DNA of 64,000 bases, from assembly GCF_008831285.2 (NCBI RefSeq), contig NC_045142.1, positions 12,726,716 through 12,790,715 of the forward strand. Reading direction: 5' to 3'. Each line of letters starts with the position of its first letter. Position 1 is the first letter of the stretch. Shown here piece by piece: positions 50,248 through 62,493 of this stretch. The translations under genes and the position numbers were made by a program. The stretch is from Nymphaea colorata (taxonomy: Eukaryota > Streptophyta > Magnoliopsida > Nymphaeales > Nymphaeaceae). The notes beneath the pieces are model-generated. The model saw only the letters and a program-made list of their open reading frames with translations, searched no databases and was not told the DNA's origin.

Positions 50248-53200
50248 GAGGGGGGGGAGGAGGATTTTTTCTTTTTTATTTTTGCCTACATAGCTAGCAC
50301 ACGACCTGACTTGTCATACGACACATTATAATAACTGCCTGCATGATTGGTGCATGACACAAACTGTCCTAAATAGATAATGTGTAAGTGATAGGGGAAT
50401 ACATATACATCTTTATTGTATTATGAGGAAATTTTGATAAAATTAGTATATACCTTGAATCAAATCTGCATAGAGTTTATAGAACGTGTCCCCAAACCAT
50501 ATATCGACGGCGACCACTTTCCCAAGATCTACCCTTGAAGGGGGAAACAATATAGAAATGTAAGTACAATGACTAAATAAGATCTCGCTTCTCGGTTCTC
50601 CCACAATTAAATAGAGACTTGATGTGACCTTGTAAGTGACTGAGTGTACATCATTTTTACAGTGTCCAATGGATATCAGTCATGCCATAATGGAAACATG
50701 AATAGAACCACATAAATACAAAATAGCAACAATAGAATACGGTCAATCAAAATGCACACACCAATCTGAGCATTAGATTTGGCACCATTCCTACCTCTGG
50801 TATTTAGGGCACACTATTTCATAGCCTTCGGTCTTCAAATATCAACATCATATAGCTATGGGATCATAGCTATAAGGTAACCTCTGCCACAACTCTCAAG
50901 TTCGCTAAGCTCAACCAAGTTATTACAGTATTAATTACACACTCCACAACCAATATGCGATGGGAGAATGACTCTTCGTTAGTAGTCCGGGTATATTATA
51001 TATATATATATATATATATAAAGTGTATGTTCTAGTGAAGGCCATTCTCGATAAAGTCCATTCTGAAACCTAGGCTCCTATGCCACCCACGTGACCCCTT
51101 TTTATAGTGGGATAGACTAGATTCCAGTCAGAAATGACTGTTCATAGTGAAAACTGGCCCCAGACCATTGCCCACAAGCCATGCAATCATGCATGCTAAT
51201 GAAATACAACCGAGTGCGCGATAAGCATACCTGCTGAAGTAGTTCACATGACATCCCATAGCGATATTTTAAAAAATGCATTAGTCGTCTATCTTAACCA
51301 GCGAAAAATGCAATTTCATATTAGAACCCATGCAATCTTATGCCTCAATTACATAAATAGAAACTGTATTCAATGAGATGTGGGTGTTGGCCCATTTGTG
51401 TGGCATGGGGGCGGTAAAAGGTAAGTGATCTAGACATCTTGTTGTGGTATCTGATTGCAATGTATGGTTAAACATCGCCATTAAGTGTAGTCCTAAACTA
51501 GCTCATGCTAACTTAAATCTGAATTTTATTCACCCATGAACGACACAACATCGATATCGCAATTGTATGTCATAGGGACTATAACACTTCTAATGATGAA
51601 GATGGAAAAGCACCAGTCATTCGCTTAAACTTAAAACTATGGAGGAGGGGGCAATTTGAAAAAACTTAAAATTTTAAGGCATTGGGATGCTTCTGACTAC
51701 ATGTCTTGGAGTCTATGCACATGATGTGAAGGGGGAGGAGCCAAGGTAGGCCCGCATGGGCCCTGGTCTCACCTCAATTTTTTTTTTTAAATTTACATGT
51801 AAATTTTAAAAAATTTCACTTGTTTTACATAGAAATTTTGAAAAATGATATTCCGGCCATAGTTAAAATCTCATGGAAATTGTCTTGTAAATTATACCGT
51901 ACCAGTGATTTTTTTTTCTATCCCTGAAGCTCATGCGTTGCACCACATGCACTTTGCCCATCTCTCTCTCTCTCTCCCTCTATTTCCCTCCCCACTTCTT
52001 TTTCTCACTCTGGGGCACAAAAACTTACGCCCCTCCCTTTTCAACTTATGTTGGGTAGAACTTGGACCAGGTCCAGTTCCAGATCCAGTCCATAATCCAG
52101 ATCAAAGTGATTAGTGTTATTAATCATGAGTAATTATTACTTAATTGTGGTTTAACAAAAATTTAGTGATTTTTATTTTGCCATTAAAGGGCAATTAAGG
52201 TGTCAATTTCAATTAATTTTCTTAATTCATCATTAACCTAGAAATTGACAGGCCTTAATCTTGATTTAGTGTCATTGATTCTATCATTAACAATTTACTA
52301 ATGTACATGTTCCCAACTTGTCCCCATGTTGTATTTTATTTTAATTTTTGCCCTTATCTTTTTCTGAAATTCCCAACGTGTCCCTGCATAAATTTACCAT
52401 TTTGGCTTAGGTCCTTTAGAGAGGCCCCAAAATGACCTCAAGCTTTGACCGGATAGAAAACAAGATTACAATGTTCGATCTTCTCTTAGTTTGAAATGCC
52501 GTGCAGTTCAGACTCTACCCTTCCTTCTTGGCTATCGCTTGTCTGTAAATTCGAATACGAGGCAAGTCACTGAACCCAAATCCATTTCAAGAACTCAAGG
52601 TAGGTAACATATTCAATGTACCGAAAAGGCATGATATTCAGGGATTCCCTAATTGCATTATTAAAGATTGACTGATCTACCCCAGACTTTCGTTCGAAAT
52701 TACATCTATGACCCATATCCAATTGCTCTATTGTCCTTTCGTTTTTGAGATATTGCTTAAAAGTACCTCGATATTTGATCTAACATAAAATAGGGTTATA
52801 ATGTTAGGTTTCCACCCATATCGAACCGTCTAGTTACAGCTCCTGCTCTACTTACTGGACATTTTGTCCCCAATAAATACTAAAACGAGAAGTATTACCA
52901 ACAAGTTGAGGCCAAGTCTCTAAAATCACTTTAACAGCTCAATAGAGACAGGTATTGGTCATGCCTCAAAAGCGGGATGTATGCTAGCCTTAGAACCAAA
53001 ACATTGCAAAGTGATCGATATGGTTTTCAGTAGGTCATGCCAATTGCTTTTTCTTTTACTTTAATGAATAAAGACCTTTTCATAATTTTCAAGCACGACA
53101 ATAAAATTTTGATCTTCAAAATTGAGTAGGCATAACCTTTAAACTTTGTCATTCACATTGACATGCATAAACACATGCACAACCTATCTAATGTATACTT

Positions 53201-55939
53201 AAGAGGAATGGTTAAAACAATTGCATTTGTCACGCTACACATGATTTAATCATATAATAATGTGTTTTTCTTTATTTAGCAATATGTCCCATGTATCTTA
53301 AAACATTTCGTTGGTGATGGCTTTCTTCCCATAACTTTTTTTAGCTTAAACTTGCTCATCATTCTTCCCATAACTTTTTCTAACTTAAACTTGCTCATCA
53401 TACATCATTCGTTAGCTCTACTTATGTTATTGTATCACAATGAACTTGTCCAACACAAAATAATGTAAATTCCAATGGAGGCCATTGGTCCATCATACAT
53501 GGACCTTGCCTGTGAAATTGATTGGCTACTTGAGCATTATTCTGAAAGGCGTGATTGCTTCTTGTTATTCTCATTTTTTATAAATTTTTGAAAGGAGTCT
53601 CAACCTAGATTACTACCTTAATCCCTAATAAAATTTCCATGGCCTACAAAATTAAAATCATAAATAAGTATACAAGTTTTCAATTCATTGGCGTTGTTTG
53701 TCATTGAGAAAATGCAACACTTTTTTTTATGCCATATCAAAGATTTCAGCAAGTTTGGAAAATTTTGCTTGTTGGTGCCCTTGTCAAAAAATTTGTATTT
53801 TTGCTTAAGCCAGTTGCATGTACACTTGGCCCTTTAACATTATCAGTAAAAACTAATGTTAACAAGAAACTTGATTCATTTAAATAATGAACCATTGTTT
53901 TACATTTTTTAGTGTCCTTTGATTATTTAACCATGACACATGAGATCTGGACAGGCTTGCATGTACTAGTATTAGAGAGCAAGCAAAGTATCCTAGGTTG
54001 TCTAAGGACAAATAATTTGTTCTATCACAAGCTACATGAAGCAAGTTCAGAAGCTATTTCCCAATCCAGATAATTAGTTTCTGCTTTAAATTAATAACCA
54101 GCTACTGTTGTATTTTGGCTATATGTGTGTGTGTGTGTGTGTTGTTTCTTTCTGTCATTTCTTTCTGATTCATTTATTCTAAGAACACCTAAAAATATTA
54201 ATTGTCTTGGTCTAACTTATTAAGGTTAGCTAGTGAAATCATGCCATTAAATTGCCTAGTTGAGGGCAAACTAACCAGTGTAATTCAAACCTCATAAAAA
54301 TATGAAAACCTTTGATCACCACTACAACACATGACAACTTTGATTAATCAAGCTAGTGCTTAATATAGATCTAAAAGCATGTAAGATTGGTATTAGTGAA
54401 AATAACACACATCTACTCACATATCCCATGAAGGAGATACAAAAGCACTGTCTTTGACATGACTATGCAAAAGATCATACTTTCGACATTTTGATCATTG
54501 TGACCAGCAATGGTTCATTCGTCATCTTTCTCACTCTCAACACATCTATCAATAAATTAGGTAATTATTCCCTCAAATTCATTCATCATTTTCAAAATTA
54601 TGGAGGGGAAATCCTTATGTTGTTATATACAGTACAATGAAAACCACTCACCCCTACAAATTATTTGAGGAGAGCAAGGCTCAACTTTTATTGCTTTGTT
54701 TTCTTCACTACATGATGAACATTGGTAATTATCCTTTTGTCATCCTTATCTCAAAATTCTTTTTGGCTATCACTTCTCTTGTGGCATAACTTATGTCTTA
54801 CCTTTAGAAAGCTTTTCATCCTTACTAAACAGGCATTTTATACCCTCTAACTTGCCAAATATTTCATCAAACAGATTTGTCAATTGTAATTCCTTGTTTG
54901 ATAAGCAGCATGTCAGAGACTTGACCACTCTACGTATGTAGCTTGGCTGGTGGACCCATTTGTTCTGGGTCAAGGGTGATGAGCCTTCATATTTCTCTAG
55001 AACAATCATCTTAGGTTGAACTATTTGAGAAACTGGACTATCAAAATCAAGTCCAACTGATCAAATTGAAACACCAATTATAGTCATCATTAAAAGAGTT
55101 ATTTTTCATTCTCAAGTTTGAGGAAGCATCTAGACACTACATTACTAATAGGCATTTCATTTTTTGCTAACATAAAAACTTGAATATAAGGAAGCGAATG
55201 ACTAAAAACATCTTATTTAATTTATTTATGTGTGGCTTGCATTTTGACGAGAGTGTCTACATGATATCCTATATCCCTCAAATACTCTTGTACTCCCCTA
55301 GATAATTTCATGATAAGTGGCCTTTTAGTTTGGGCATCATTTGTAATGGTTGTTCCATCTTCATTAGATCAATAGTAGGCACTCCTACTTGGCAATTATT
55401 TAAGAAGGATGTGACATTGATACCAAGAATAACCAATATCAGATCTTATAAATGCATAGTTACTACCTCGTAAAAATACCAAACTAAACAAGATGATGAG
55501 ATATCAAATCTTATAGATGTTGAGAGAGCCGGCATACCACTACCAAATATCAATAAATTTCTCATCATTAGAAACCACAAAGGATAAGCTTCTCAAGTGT
55601 CCTGATGTTACTTCTTGAAACATTGCATTTAACCTTTTTTCTAGTACTATGAAATGTCTTCCAATAAAGACACAAATATTGACAAGAAAAATGAATAGTT
55701 GCACACCACAGCAATCATAAGCCACAGCCACAATATTGACAAAATAATGTGCCCATTTCAATGTAATAATCATTCTTAGAGTATGTAACTATCTCCCAGC
55801 CAAGCTCCACCATGATTAACAAATCACCACTCATGATCAACCTCTTCTTTTCCAATGGTTGATTTATTTCTTTTTTCATATGTGTTTGTCTCTTTTTCTA
55901 ATTTACATGAGAAGGCAATCACATATCTATCAGAAACAG
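50248..55939. other. Repeat-rich intergenic DNA
   Basis: No gene recognised. 50460-51300 and 52390-52870 have the higher-complexity, moderately GC-rich look of LTR or UTR fragments but no borders. A (TA)n tract lies at about 50997-51020, a (CT)n tract at about 51961-51978 and a (GT)n tract at about 54124-54142. A 39-bp duplication (CCCATAACTTTTT..CTTAAACTTGCTCATCAT) lies at about 53328-53403. 51730-51850 starts GGGGGAGGAGCCAAGG and looks like another diverged member of the TAGGGGCGGAG family. Confidence 0.45.
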
Positions 55940-56325
55940 AGAAGTCTCCGGCCCACTCTCATATAGGCTCGTCTCCTAGTGTGGCAGATACAACCCACTC
56001 TTTAGTAACTTTGATTCGAGCCTCAGAATTCTAGGAACCAAGTCACTTAACCAGCCAAGATTCCTTACAACCATCCTTCCTTTTTTAAGGTACATGCATC
56101 TATGCATGTGGGACCTAGATCCAAGTGTTGAACAATGTTCTAATACCATTGTAACAACCCGACCCACTTCGACATAGAGCTTAGGCTCCCACTTTGGCAG
56201 ATTTCAAGCCACGGCCTAGTAGTTTTGATTCTAGCCCTAAGAAGGTAGGAACCAAGACACCTAAAGATTTAGCCAGCCGTCTAATAAGTCCCTCAAGATT
56301 TCTTAAAATCTTATCTATGAGATAA
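55940..56325. repeat. Dispersed repeat family, copies 2 and 3 in tandem
   Basis: CCCACTCT..GGCAGAT..CC..CTTTAGTAACTTTGATTCGAGCC..AGGAACCAAG.CACTTAACCAGCC (55945-56070) is repeated in diverged form about 200 bases later (56165-56290: CCCACTT..GGCAGAT..TAGTAGTTTTGATTCTAGCC..AGGAACCAAGACACC). The second copy is preceded by TTGTAACAACCCGACCCAC. It matches 19631-19775 over a longer stretch, ending CCCTCAAGATTTCTTA. Confidence 0.7.
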
Positions 56326-58653
56326 ACCTTCAGGTGGTTATCATGGATCCCTTGTCAGCTTTTCAAATTGAAAATCATAGTGGTGATGAAGCTTTTGCAA
56401 AGTGTGCAGCGTACGCTTTTACAATAGTAAATTCAATAAAGAACTAAAGCTTATTAAAAAGAGTATCAAGTTATCATCCTTCTTTGACATAAAAAAAATG
56501 TCTATTTAATGGAAGCATTTTCACAAGTCAATTGTCATAGTTAGTTATGAATACATCGTACACATGGCATTAACCTTACACCAAGTTAGTTGGTAACCAA
56601 TATCTATTTCATAAGCATAAAGGACTTTGACATTGAATTTTGGCTACATGCAGATGTATGGGTGACTCTCTGTTTATGATGCAAAACTTAGATATGCTTT
56701 TTATCATATTTGATGCCATAAAAGAGTTATGCACTTTGCATCTTTTTGAAGCTAGCCCAAAGAATGGAAATATCTTATGGAGATCTTGATCGTTTTCACA
56801 TGCAAATCTAGAAAGAACCAAATGTATATGTTTTTACATGAAAATTTCTTACATATAGACCATAATAAATGGGCTTTAATACTTATGTTCACCTCAATTT
56901 TCTTGTAGTGGGAACCCAACAGATGGGACTTGCCTTGTCACTATGAGGTTTGACCATTCCTGACACATTTGCTAGGGGTAATCAAACCAAAGGCTAGACT
57001 TATTGTTCTAATCTCTATGAATTGAATGTTATCTAAAGTCTAGAAAACCAAATGTATCATAAATTTGAAATAATGCAAATTTTGAAATATGATTGGATCC
57101 TCAAAAAGAAGACATGCGAACAAGGAGAGATCAAATTGAGATATTGTTTGTGCATGTTTCATCATTGGTCCCTACAAAGTGAAGACCTAATTCTAAAATG
57201 AAGCATGCAAAACTAGATCGAGTAAACTTGAAGTATGGTCGCTACTGGGGTTAAGGTAATGCATGTGGATTTAGAACTGAGAAGTTAGATCTAAATCCAA
57301 ATAGTTGATGCTGATCCAAGAACTTCATTCAAATTCTCAAGATTTACCTATAAATTTAATCTAAATTTGACATGGAGTGCAGATTTGAGATGATTGAATT
57401 CATGATTAGAAATTTGAATTTAAGATTCGAAGGCTGATTGGTGAAAGAGATCCAATAAATATGATTAAGAATCAAAATATGTTTGCCTTAAATCCAAATT
57501 GGGTATTCTATCCACTTAATATAAAATCCTCGATCCCAGCTTCAATATTCAATATCCAAATTCCAAACATATCTATGATTGGCTAGCCAAAGGGTTATAA
57601 GTTTGGTAATCTAACCTCGTTATATTCATATATGACTCGAATTTAGCTGCAAGTGATCTCACCCTGACTGAGTATGACTAGGTTTAGGACAAATCCTATA
57701 CGTTCACGTTGGATGTTTCCATACTCGGTCTTGATTGGGTATGGAAGTGTGTTTGTGAGGGATGGCCAAGGCCCTAATTGTAAGGTCTGTGGAATTTGAT
57801 TAAGGCCTCTAAGACCAGTCTGGGTTAGGTCTTAGAGAACTGCTGTTAAGCGAACATAGGTTTGAACTTTGAGCCTACATGACTTAGGTTTCTAGAAGAC
57901 TATTTTGAAAACAGTTTTATTTTGAAATCGTTTGACAAGAACTACGTTTTTGGAAAATGTATCTACATGGAACCTAAGCTATGTTTAGGTCTTCATACAC
58001 TAGGGCTACTACCTCAAGGCATGCTACTGAACTAACCTATCTTAGTCTTAAACAGTTCATGCACATGGGTGAGGTGTGGTTCATGTGCAAATTTAAATAA
58101 TTTATATAATGCATACTTAATTGTAAAATATGAAAACAAATGTATGTGCTTAATGCATGTTTAAAATCATAAGCTAAGAATTAAAGAAAAGAACATAGAG
58201 AATTAGGAGAGCGACAAGGATAGAGACTTGGCCTCAAGTCTACCTTGAAGACATTTAAATACTAATCTGTGAAAGTAGAAAAGGTATTAACTAAAGCATG
58301 CTTAAAATAAATGAACTAAAATAAACATATTAAAGAAAAAGGAAGAAAACCTATGAGCTAAAGCAAAATATAAACTAACCTAAGTAGGCAGAAAACAAAA
58401 AAAAATCCTAAGAAAAGAAAGAAAAGCACTAAACTTTAAATAAGAAAAGAGAAGGAAAAAGACATTACTTGGATTGAGCTTGCTGTCACGACCCCTTGTT
58501 TGAGTCTAATTCGATCCTTGGGTGAGTGCTACTGTAGCTCGAACCCAAGAATCTACTATGACTATTAAATTTTTGCTCACTTTTAAACTTGGGTACTCGT
58601 TTGGGTTTTCCCCAAATTTGTGGTACTCAACAAGCAAAAAAGCAAGGTGTAGA
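56326..58653. other. Intergenic DNA
   Basis: No gene recognised. 57590-58080 has LTR-like complexity, without borders. 58130-58470 is very A-rich. Confidence 0.45.
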
Positions 58654-59132
58654 TAGGGCTGCATGCTAGTCGAGTCAAGCCCGAGCTTGGCCAGCTCGAG
58701 CTCGAGCTTGGCTCAAACTCGAGCCGAGCTCCTTATAGCAAGCTCGAGTTCGACTTGACTACACAAAATCGAGCTTGAACTCGACTCGTTTAACCCATTT
58801 AACTCGTTTAGGCGTTAACTCGTGTAAGCATTAACTCATTTAGCTCGTGTAAGCGTTAACTCGTATAACTTGTGAAAATTTGTTTTTACCCTAAAAATTA
58901 AAACTAGTGACTTTTGAACCGGTTTTTGTAATATTATATAGAGTATCGGTTTGCGAGTCGAGTCAAGTATAAACGAGTCAAGTTCCTAAAACTTGAACTC
59001 GACTCATTTATTGTTTCAAATATCTTTGTAAGCTCGAACTCGGCTCATTTATAAAAGAGTCAAGCACGAGCCAAGTTTTTTTAAGGGAGTTCGAGTTGAG
59101 CCCAAGTTGGTTCGGCTAGTTGTTCAGCCCTA
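58654..59132. mobile_element. hAT-type MITE, 479 bp
   Basis: The left end reads TAGGGCTGCATGCTAGTCGAG. The right end, reverse-complemented, reads TAGGGCTGAACAACTAGCCGA, an imperfect terminal inverted repeat. An 8-bp target duplication flanks it: GGTGTAGA (58646-58653) and GGCGTAGA (59133-59140), 7 of 8 identical. The interior is rich in CGAGCTCGAGCTCG and ACTCGTTTA words. 8-bp target duplications and TAGGG/CAGGG-type ends are hAT hallmarks. No transposase is encoded, so it depends on an autonomous relative. Confidence 0.88.
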
Positions 59133-59939
59133 GGCGTAGAGAGAGGAGCTGCCCTCTGTTTATAGCTTGAGGAGAGAGAAAATTATCTCCCTCCCCATTT
59201 TAACACATTTCAGATATTGACATCAAGGAAGAGAAGTATAACTGCTGGAGACACAAAAGTGGAAGTAAAAGTGGGCTTTAAAAGATTAGGAACATGGAAA
59301 TTTTTTATTATATCATGTCCGTTGCTCACACGTTTGCATTCATTGAATCTGGATCTAAGTTCATCTTCCAAATGTTCGTACTAAGCAAAGGTTCAATCCA
59401 ATCCAAAGCAGACTGCTCTCCTGATTCAGGTGCTAAGAACCGACCCCAACCCCAAGCAGTGATAGAGCCACATGTTGGTAGGTTGCTCAAAACAACCTCA
59501 TATATATATATTCTCATATAGGCCTAGGCCTTCAAGTTTGTCAATTTACATATATTACTGCACCTTAAGACATGAAAGCATTTGGATTAGTGCCCCTTAA
59601 CTCAAATTTTCTGGATTTGCCTCTGACTCAAGCCATTAGATTGAATATTACAAATGCTACTACTTGGGGCCTATTAGGGTTTTTGACAACAAAGACATTG
59701 CATTAACATTTCACGAATCTATCCCAATTTATAGGATAGATTTTTAGAACACTAATGCATTAAAGCATATTCATGAAACATTGACACATTGTTTCTATTA
59801 TCAAATACTTTCCATAGAGTAAAGCACAACACTGTGCTGAAGAGATCCACATCATCAAGGTCCTGGCGCGGTCCTAGACCTTAGAGGCAGGGGGATAACG
59901 AGTGAAACTCGAACCATGCAAAGATCGTATCACAGGAAA
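59133..59939. other. Intergenic DNA upstream of the ribosomal protein gene
   Basis: No gene recognised. 59520-59640 resembles LTR/TIR-element edge text (GCCCCTTAACTCAAATTTTCTGGATTTGCCTCTGACT) but has no borders. Confidence 0.4.
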
Positions 59940-60050
59940 GAAATCGGACCCTCCCCAGTAAGTCCATGTGGGCGCCCACCATCGGGTTCGGTTAAGACCC
60001 GGACAAGTTGATCGATTGGAGGGCTTTTCCGTCATCTCGGCCAGCCATTG

Positions 60051-60058
60051 AAACCCTA
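60051..60058 (+). promoter_or_regulatory. Telo-box AAACCCTA in the ribosomal protein gene promoter/leader
   Basis: A perfect telo-box 140 bases upstream of the ATG. Telo-boxes, often with site II TGGGCY motifs, are characteristic of plant ribosomal protein genes and link their expression to cell proliferation. A TGGGCGCCCA palindrome lies further upstream (about 59967-59976). Confidence 0.65.
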
Positions 60059-60115
60059 GCAATAGTTTAGTGCTCCGCCTCTGAATCCGTCGAGGAACCC
60101 TCTCCTGCAGCTGGC

Positions 60116-60180
60116 CCCTCTCTCTTCTTCGTCTTCTTCTTCTTCTTCTTTGTCCTTCTTTCTGCTGCTGCTGCTGCTCC
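60116..60180 (+). promoter_or_regulatory. Pyrimidine-rich leader (TOP-like) of the ribosomal protein gene
   Basis: Runs of CTCTCTTCTTCGTCTTC and (TTC)n followed by (TGC)n directly precede the start codon. Pyrimidine-rich 5' leaders are usual in translation-machinery genes. The transcription start itself cannot be fixed. Confidence 0.4.
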
Positions 60181-60197
60181 TCCACTACTTGGTTGTC

Positions 60198-60260
60198 ATG
60201 GCGGTGGTCGCTCAGCCCGAGGTGAAGCTCTTCAATAGATGGTCCTTCGAGGAAGTGGAG
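60198..60260 (+). CDS. RPS5: 40S ribosomal protein uS7 (RPS5), first coding exon
   Basis: 21 codons starting MAVVAQ, then EVKLFNRWSFEEVE. The block EVKLFNRW(T/S)F(D/E)DV is the conserved N-terminus of plant cytosolic RPS5 (uS7), a small-subunit head protein near the mRNA exit. The next bases, GTACGC, form a phase-0 donor. The rest of the protein (about 180 residues, beginning with a VxDISLxDY-like block) is not found before the window ends, so the first intron is at least 3.7 kb. The start is the only ATG in frame after a typical leader, and the telo-box upstream supports a ribosomal-protein promoter. The acidic VE at the exon end is a conservative change from the usual VS/VQ. Confidence 0.87.
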
Positions 60261-61288
60261 GTACGCCGGTTTCTGTGTCTCTCTCTCTCTCTGTTCTTTA
60301 TAGTTTATACTGCTAGGTCCGTGTTTTGCGTTCCTCTAACTTCTTACATTCTTAGAGGTTTTGATTTCTTTCCCTGCATTAGTTGTCCTTCCATGTCTGA
60401 AGCTCGTGCTTCCATTTAGTGCGTTTCCTTGATAGAATTGCAACGTGAGGTTGGCTCTTTGTGGTTATTAAGGTTATGTAGAAATAGATTTTTTGGGCGT
60501 GCATTTGTCTGTTAGCTTGAATTGATGCTGCATCCTTTACTTGTTTGTTGGATTGCCTTCCTGGTTTTCCGATCTCGTAGTTATTTATCGTTTGAAGAAT
60601 CACGACGACGGGGCCGCACTTTGGGAGACGTTTGAAGGGTGCCTTTTGATTGGCTTGGGATATACGCTTATTTGCTTGAGCTTCATTGCGCTTTTCTAAT
60701 TAATGCGCCAATGTGTGGCGGGGTTTGTGTGGTTTATAAGGATAAAAATATCATACTACATTGCCTTGAAGTGAAGTACAGCGTGCTCAGGCAGGTCATT
60801 TATTGTGCATCATCACCATCAACTGAGTTCCTCGTGGGCTGTTCATGGTGGTGGTGCGATGGAGTGCCATAGACCATGGTTGGGTTTTCTGTGGGTTTTG
60901 AACTTCGTTGACTCATTGGCTCTCAGGGCGGTTGGGACAGCTTTTCTTGCTGGGTTCCGTGAAGATGTACGGGGTTTTATTCATGTTTTGCATACCTTTT
61001 ACCTTTGATGACTTGAGTTCTTGGAGGTGTATTATGATGCCTACATTTTGAGCCTTCAACTTGCTTACATATCGTCCTTTTCTCTGGTATGTACTTGTCT
61101 AATAAATGCATGATTGGCACCTAATGCCATCATTTCTAGGAAATTATGAGTTTGAATGTAGTTTGAGCTTTATTCTTCAATGGGGATTTTTCTTGTTTCT
61201 CACGGAAGGCTTAACATATATTTTCTTCAATGATGACAAATGCATAAGACTGTGTTTGCTGAAAGCAGATTTTTTTTATTTTCCTGTA

Positions 61289-62493
61289 GGGGCGTTTGTT
61301 AACCTCAGATCTGAGATCCAAGGTGGTATAAGATCATTGAGGATCTCCAATCTGAAGCCTTGATGCCAGACCCCCCTCCCATCAGACCTCAAACCTGAGG
61401 TGTTTGGCCACATACTGAGGATCCCAGATCTGAAATTCAGTGTTTGTTTATTCCATACGACCCACATAAAACGGGTTTAAGATTAGCCTTGGATTTGAGA
61501 TAGGAGGCTATCAAACCAATGTTGTAAAAAGCGTATCGTAAGCCGTATCGGTCTGGTTTTAAGATATGCCGTATCGTAAAATATCGTAACATATCGTAAT
61601 CGTGTCGTTTTTTTTTAAATAAATCAGAAAAAATAGAAAAAATTCGAAAAATTCATAAAAAATCAGTAAAAATCAAGAATAATATGTTCTTCATAAAAAA
61701 TATGTTTTACAGAATGATAGACTTATTATTGCTATAAAGTTATGGTTTATCATTCGTAAACATCAAAATTCATAACAATATCAATCTAAAAAGCATAACA
61801 AGTCAACAATTACATAACGTATATCATAATTTCATAACCATAGATTCATAAGTCATAAGGTCCATAAATCTATGAGATACCACATCAAAAAACAAGTTTT
61901 AGATGTTATGTATTACATAACAGGATGATAATGAAATTGTGAAAATGTTCAATGACAATACATATAAAATGAAAGCACTCTCGACTCTCACTCATAATCT
62001 TCAACATATTCATTCTTATCCTCATCTCTATCTTCTTCTTCATTTTCATCTTTATGATTTAAAAAAACCTCTTTCCTCCCAACGGGAATCAGCCACCCAC
62101 ACACAAATCCATGGTTTAATTGATGATTTCACGGTGAAAATTGATGATTTAACGGTGGAAATCGATGATTTCCCTCCATGGTGGCACAATCTCTAGGTTA
62201 GAAATGAAGAAGGGGCAGATTTTTATAAAGAAAACTCGAAAAAAGGGGATCCGAGCCCCCTTTTTTTTGAAGTCAGCCCGTATCGTACGATACGAGGCGT
62301 ATTGCACTGTATCGTACGATACGGGGGCTTGTATCGTACGATTTGGGAGCTTATATTGTACGTATCGTACGATACAGGCATGATACACCCTTATTTACGA
62401 TACAGATCGTATCGTATTTTGTAAACGATACAATACGTCGTACGATACGGCCCCGTATCATACGATACGTACAACACTATATCAAACACAACC
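61289..62493. mobile_element. Harbinger/Tourist-like MITE, interrupted by a hAT element
   Basis: The left end is GGGGCGTTTGTTAACCTC with ATCTGAGATCCAAGG. The right end, reverse-complemented, is GGTTGTGTTTGATAGCCTC with ATCTCAAATCCAAGG. Over about 32 aligned bases roughly 25 match, and GG.(C/T)GTTTG termini are typical of PIF/Harbinger MITEs. Without the nested element (61517-62487) it would be about 234 bp. The 3-bp target duplication is not clean (GTA on the left, TAA on the right), so the superfamily is likely but not proven. Confidence 0.65.
61517..62479. mobile_element. Non-autonomous hAT element, 963 bp, rich in GTATCGTACGATAC palindromes
   Basis: Flanked by a perfect 8-bp target duplication TATCAAAC (61509-61516 and 62480-62487). 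Ends are CAATGTTGTA on the left and TAGTGTTGTA as the reverse complement of the right end. Both are hAT diagnostics. The right subterminal 200 bases (62275-62470) contain repeated CGTATCGTACGATACG words, direct and inverted, with partial forms (CGTATCG, TATCGTAA) in the left 90 bases. Such subterminal repeats are the usual transposase binding sites of hAT elements. The interior is AT-rich, with a 24-bp GATGATTT-based tandem repeat at 62118-62172 and no transposase gene. Confidence 0.9.
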
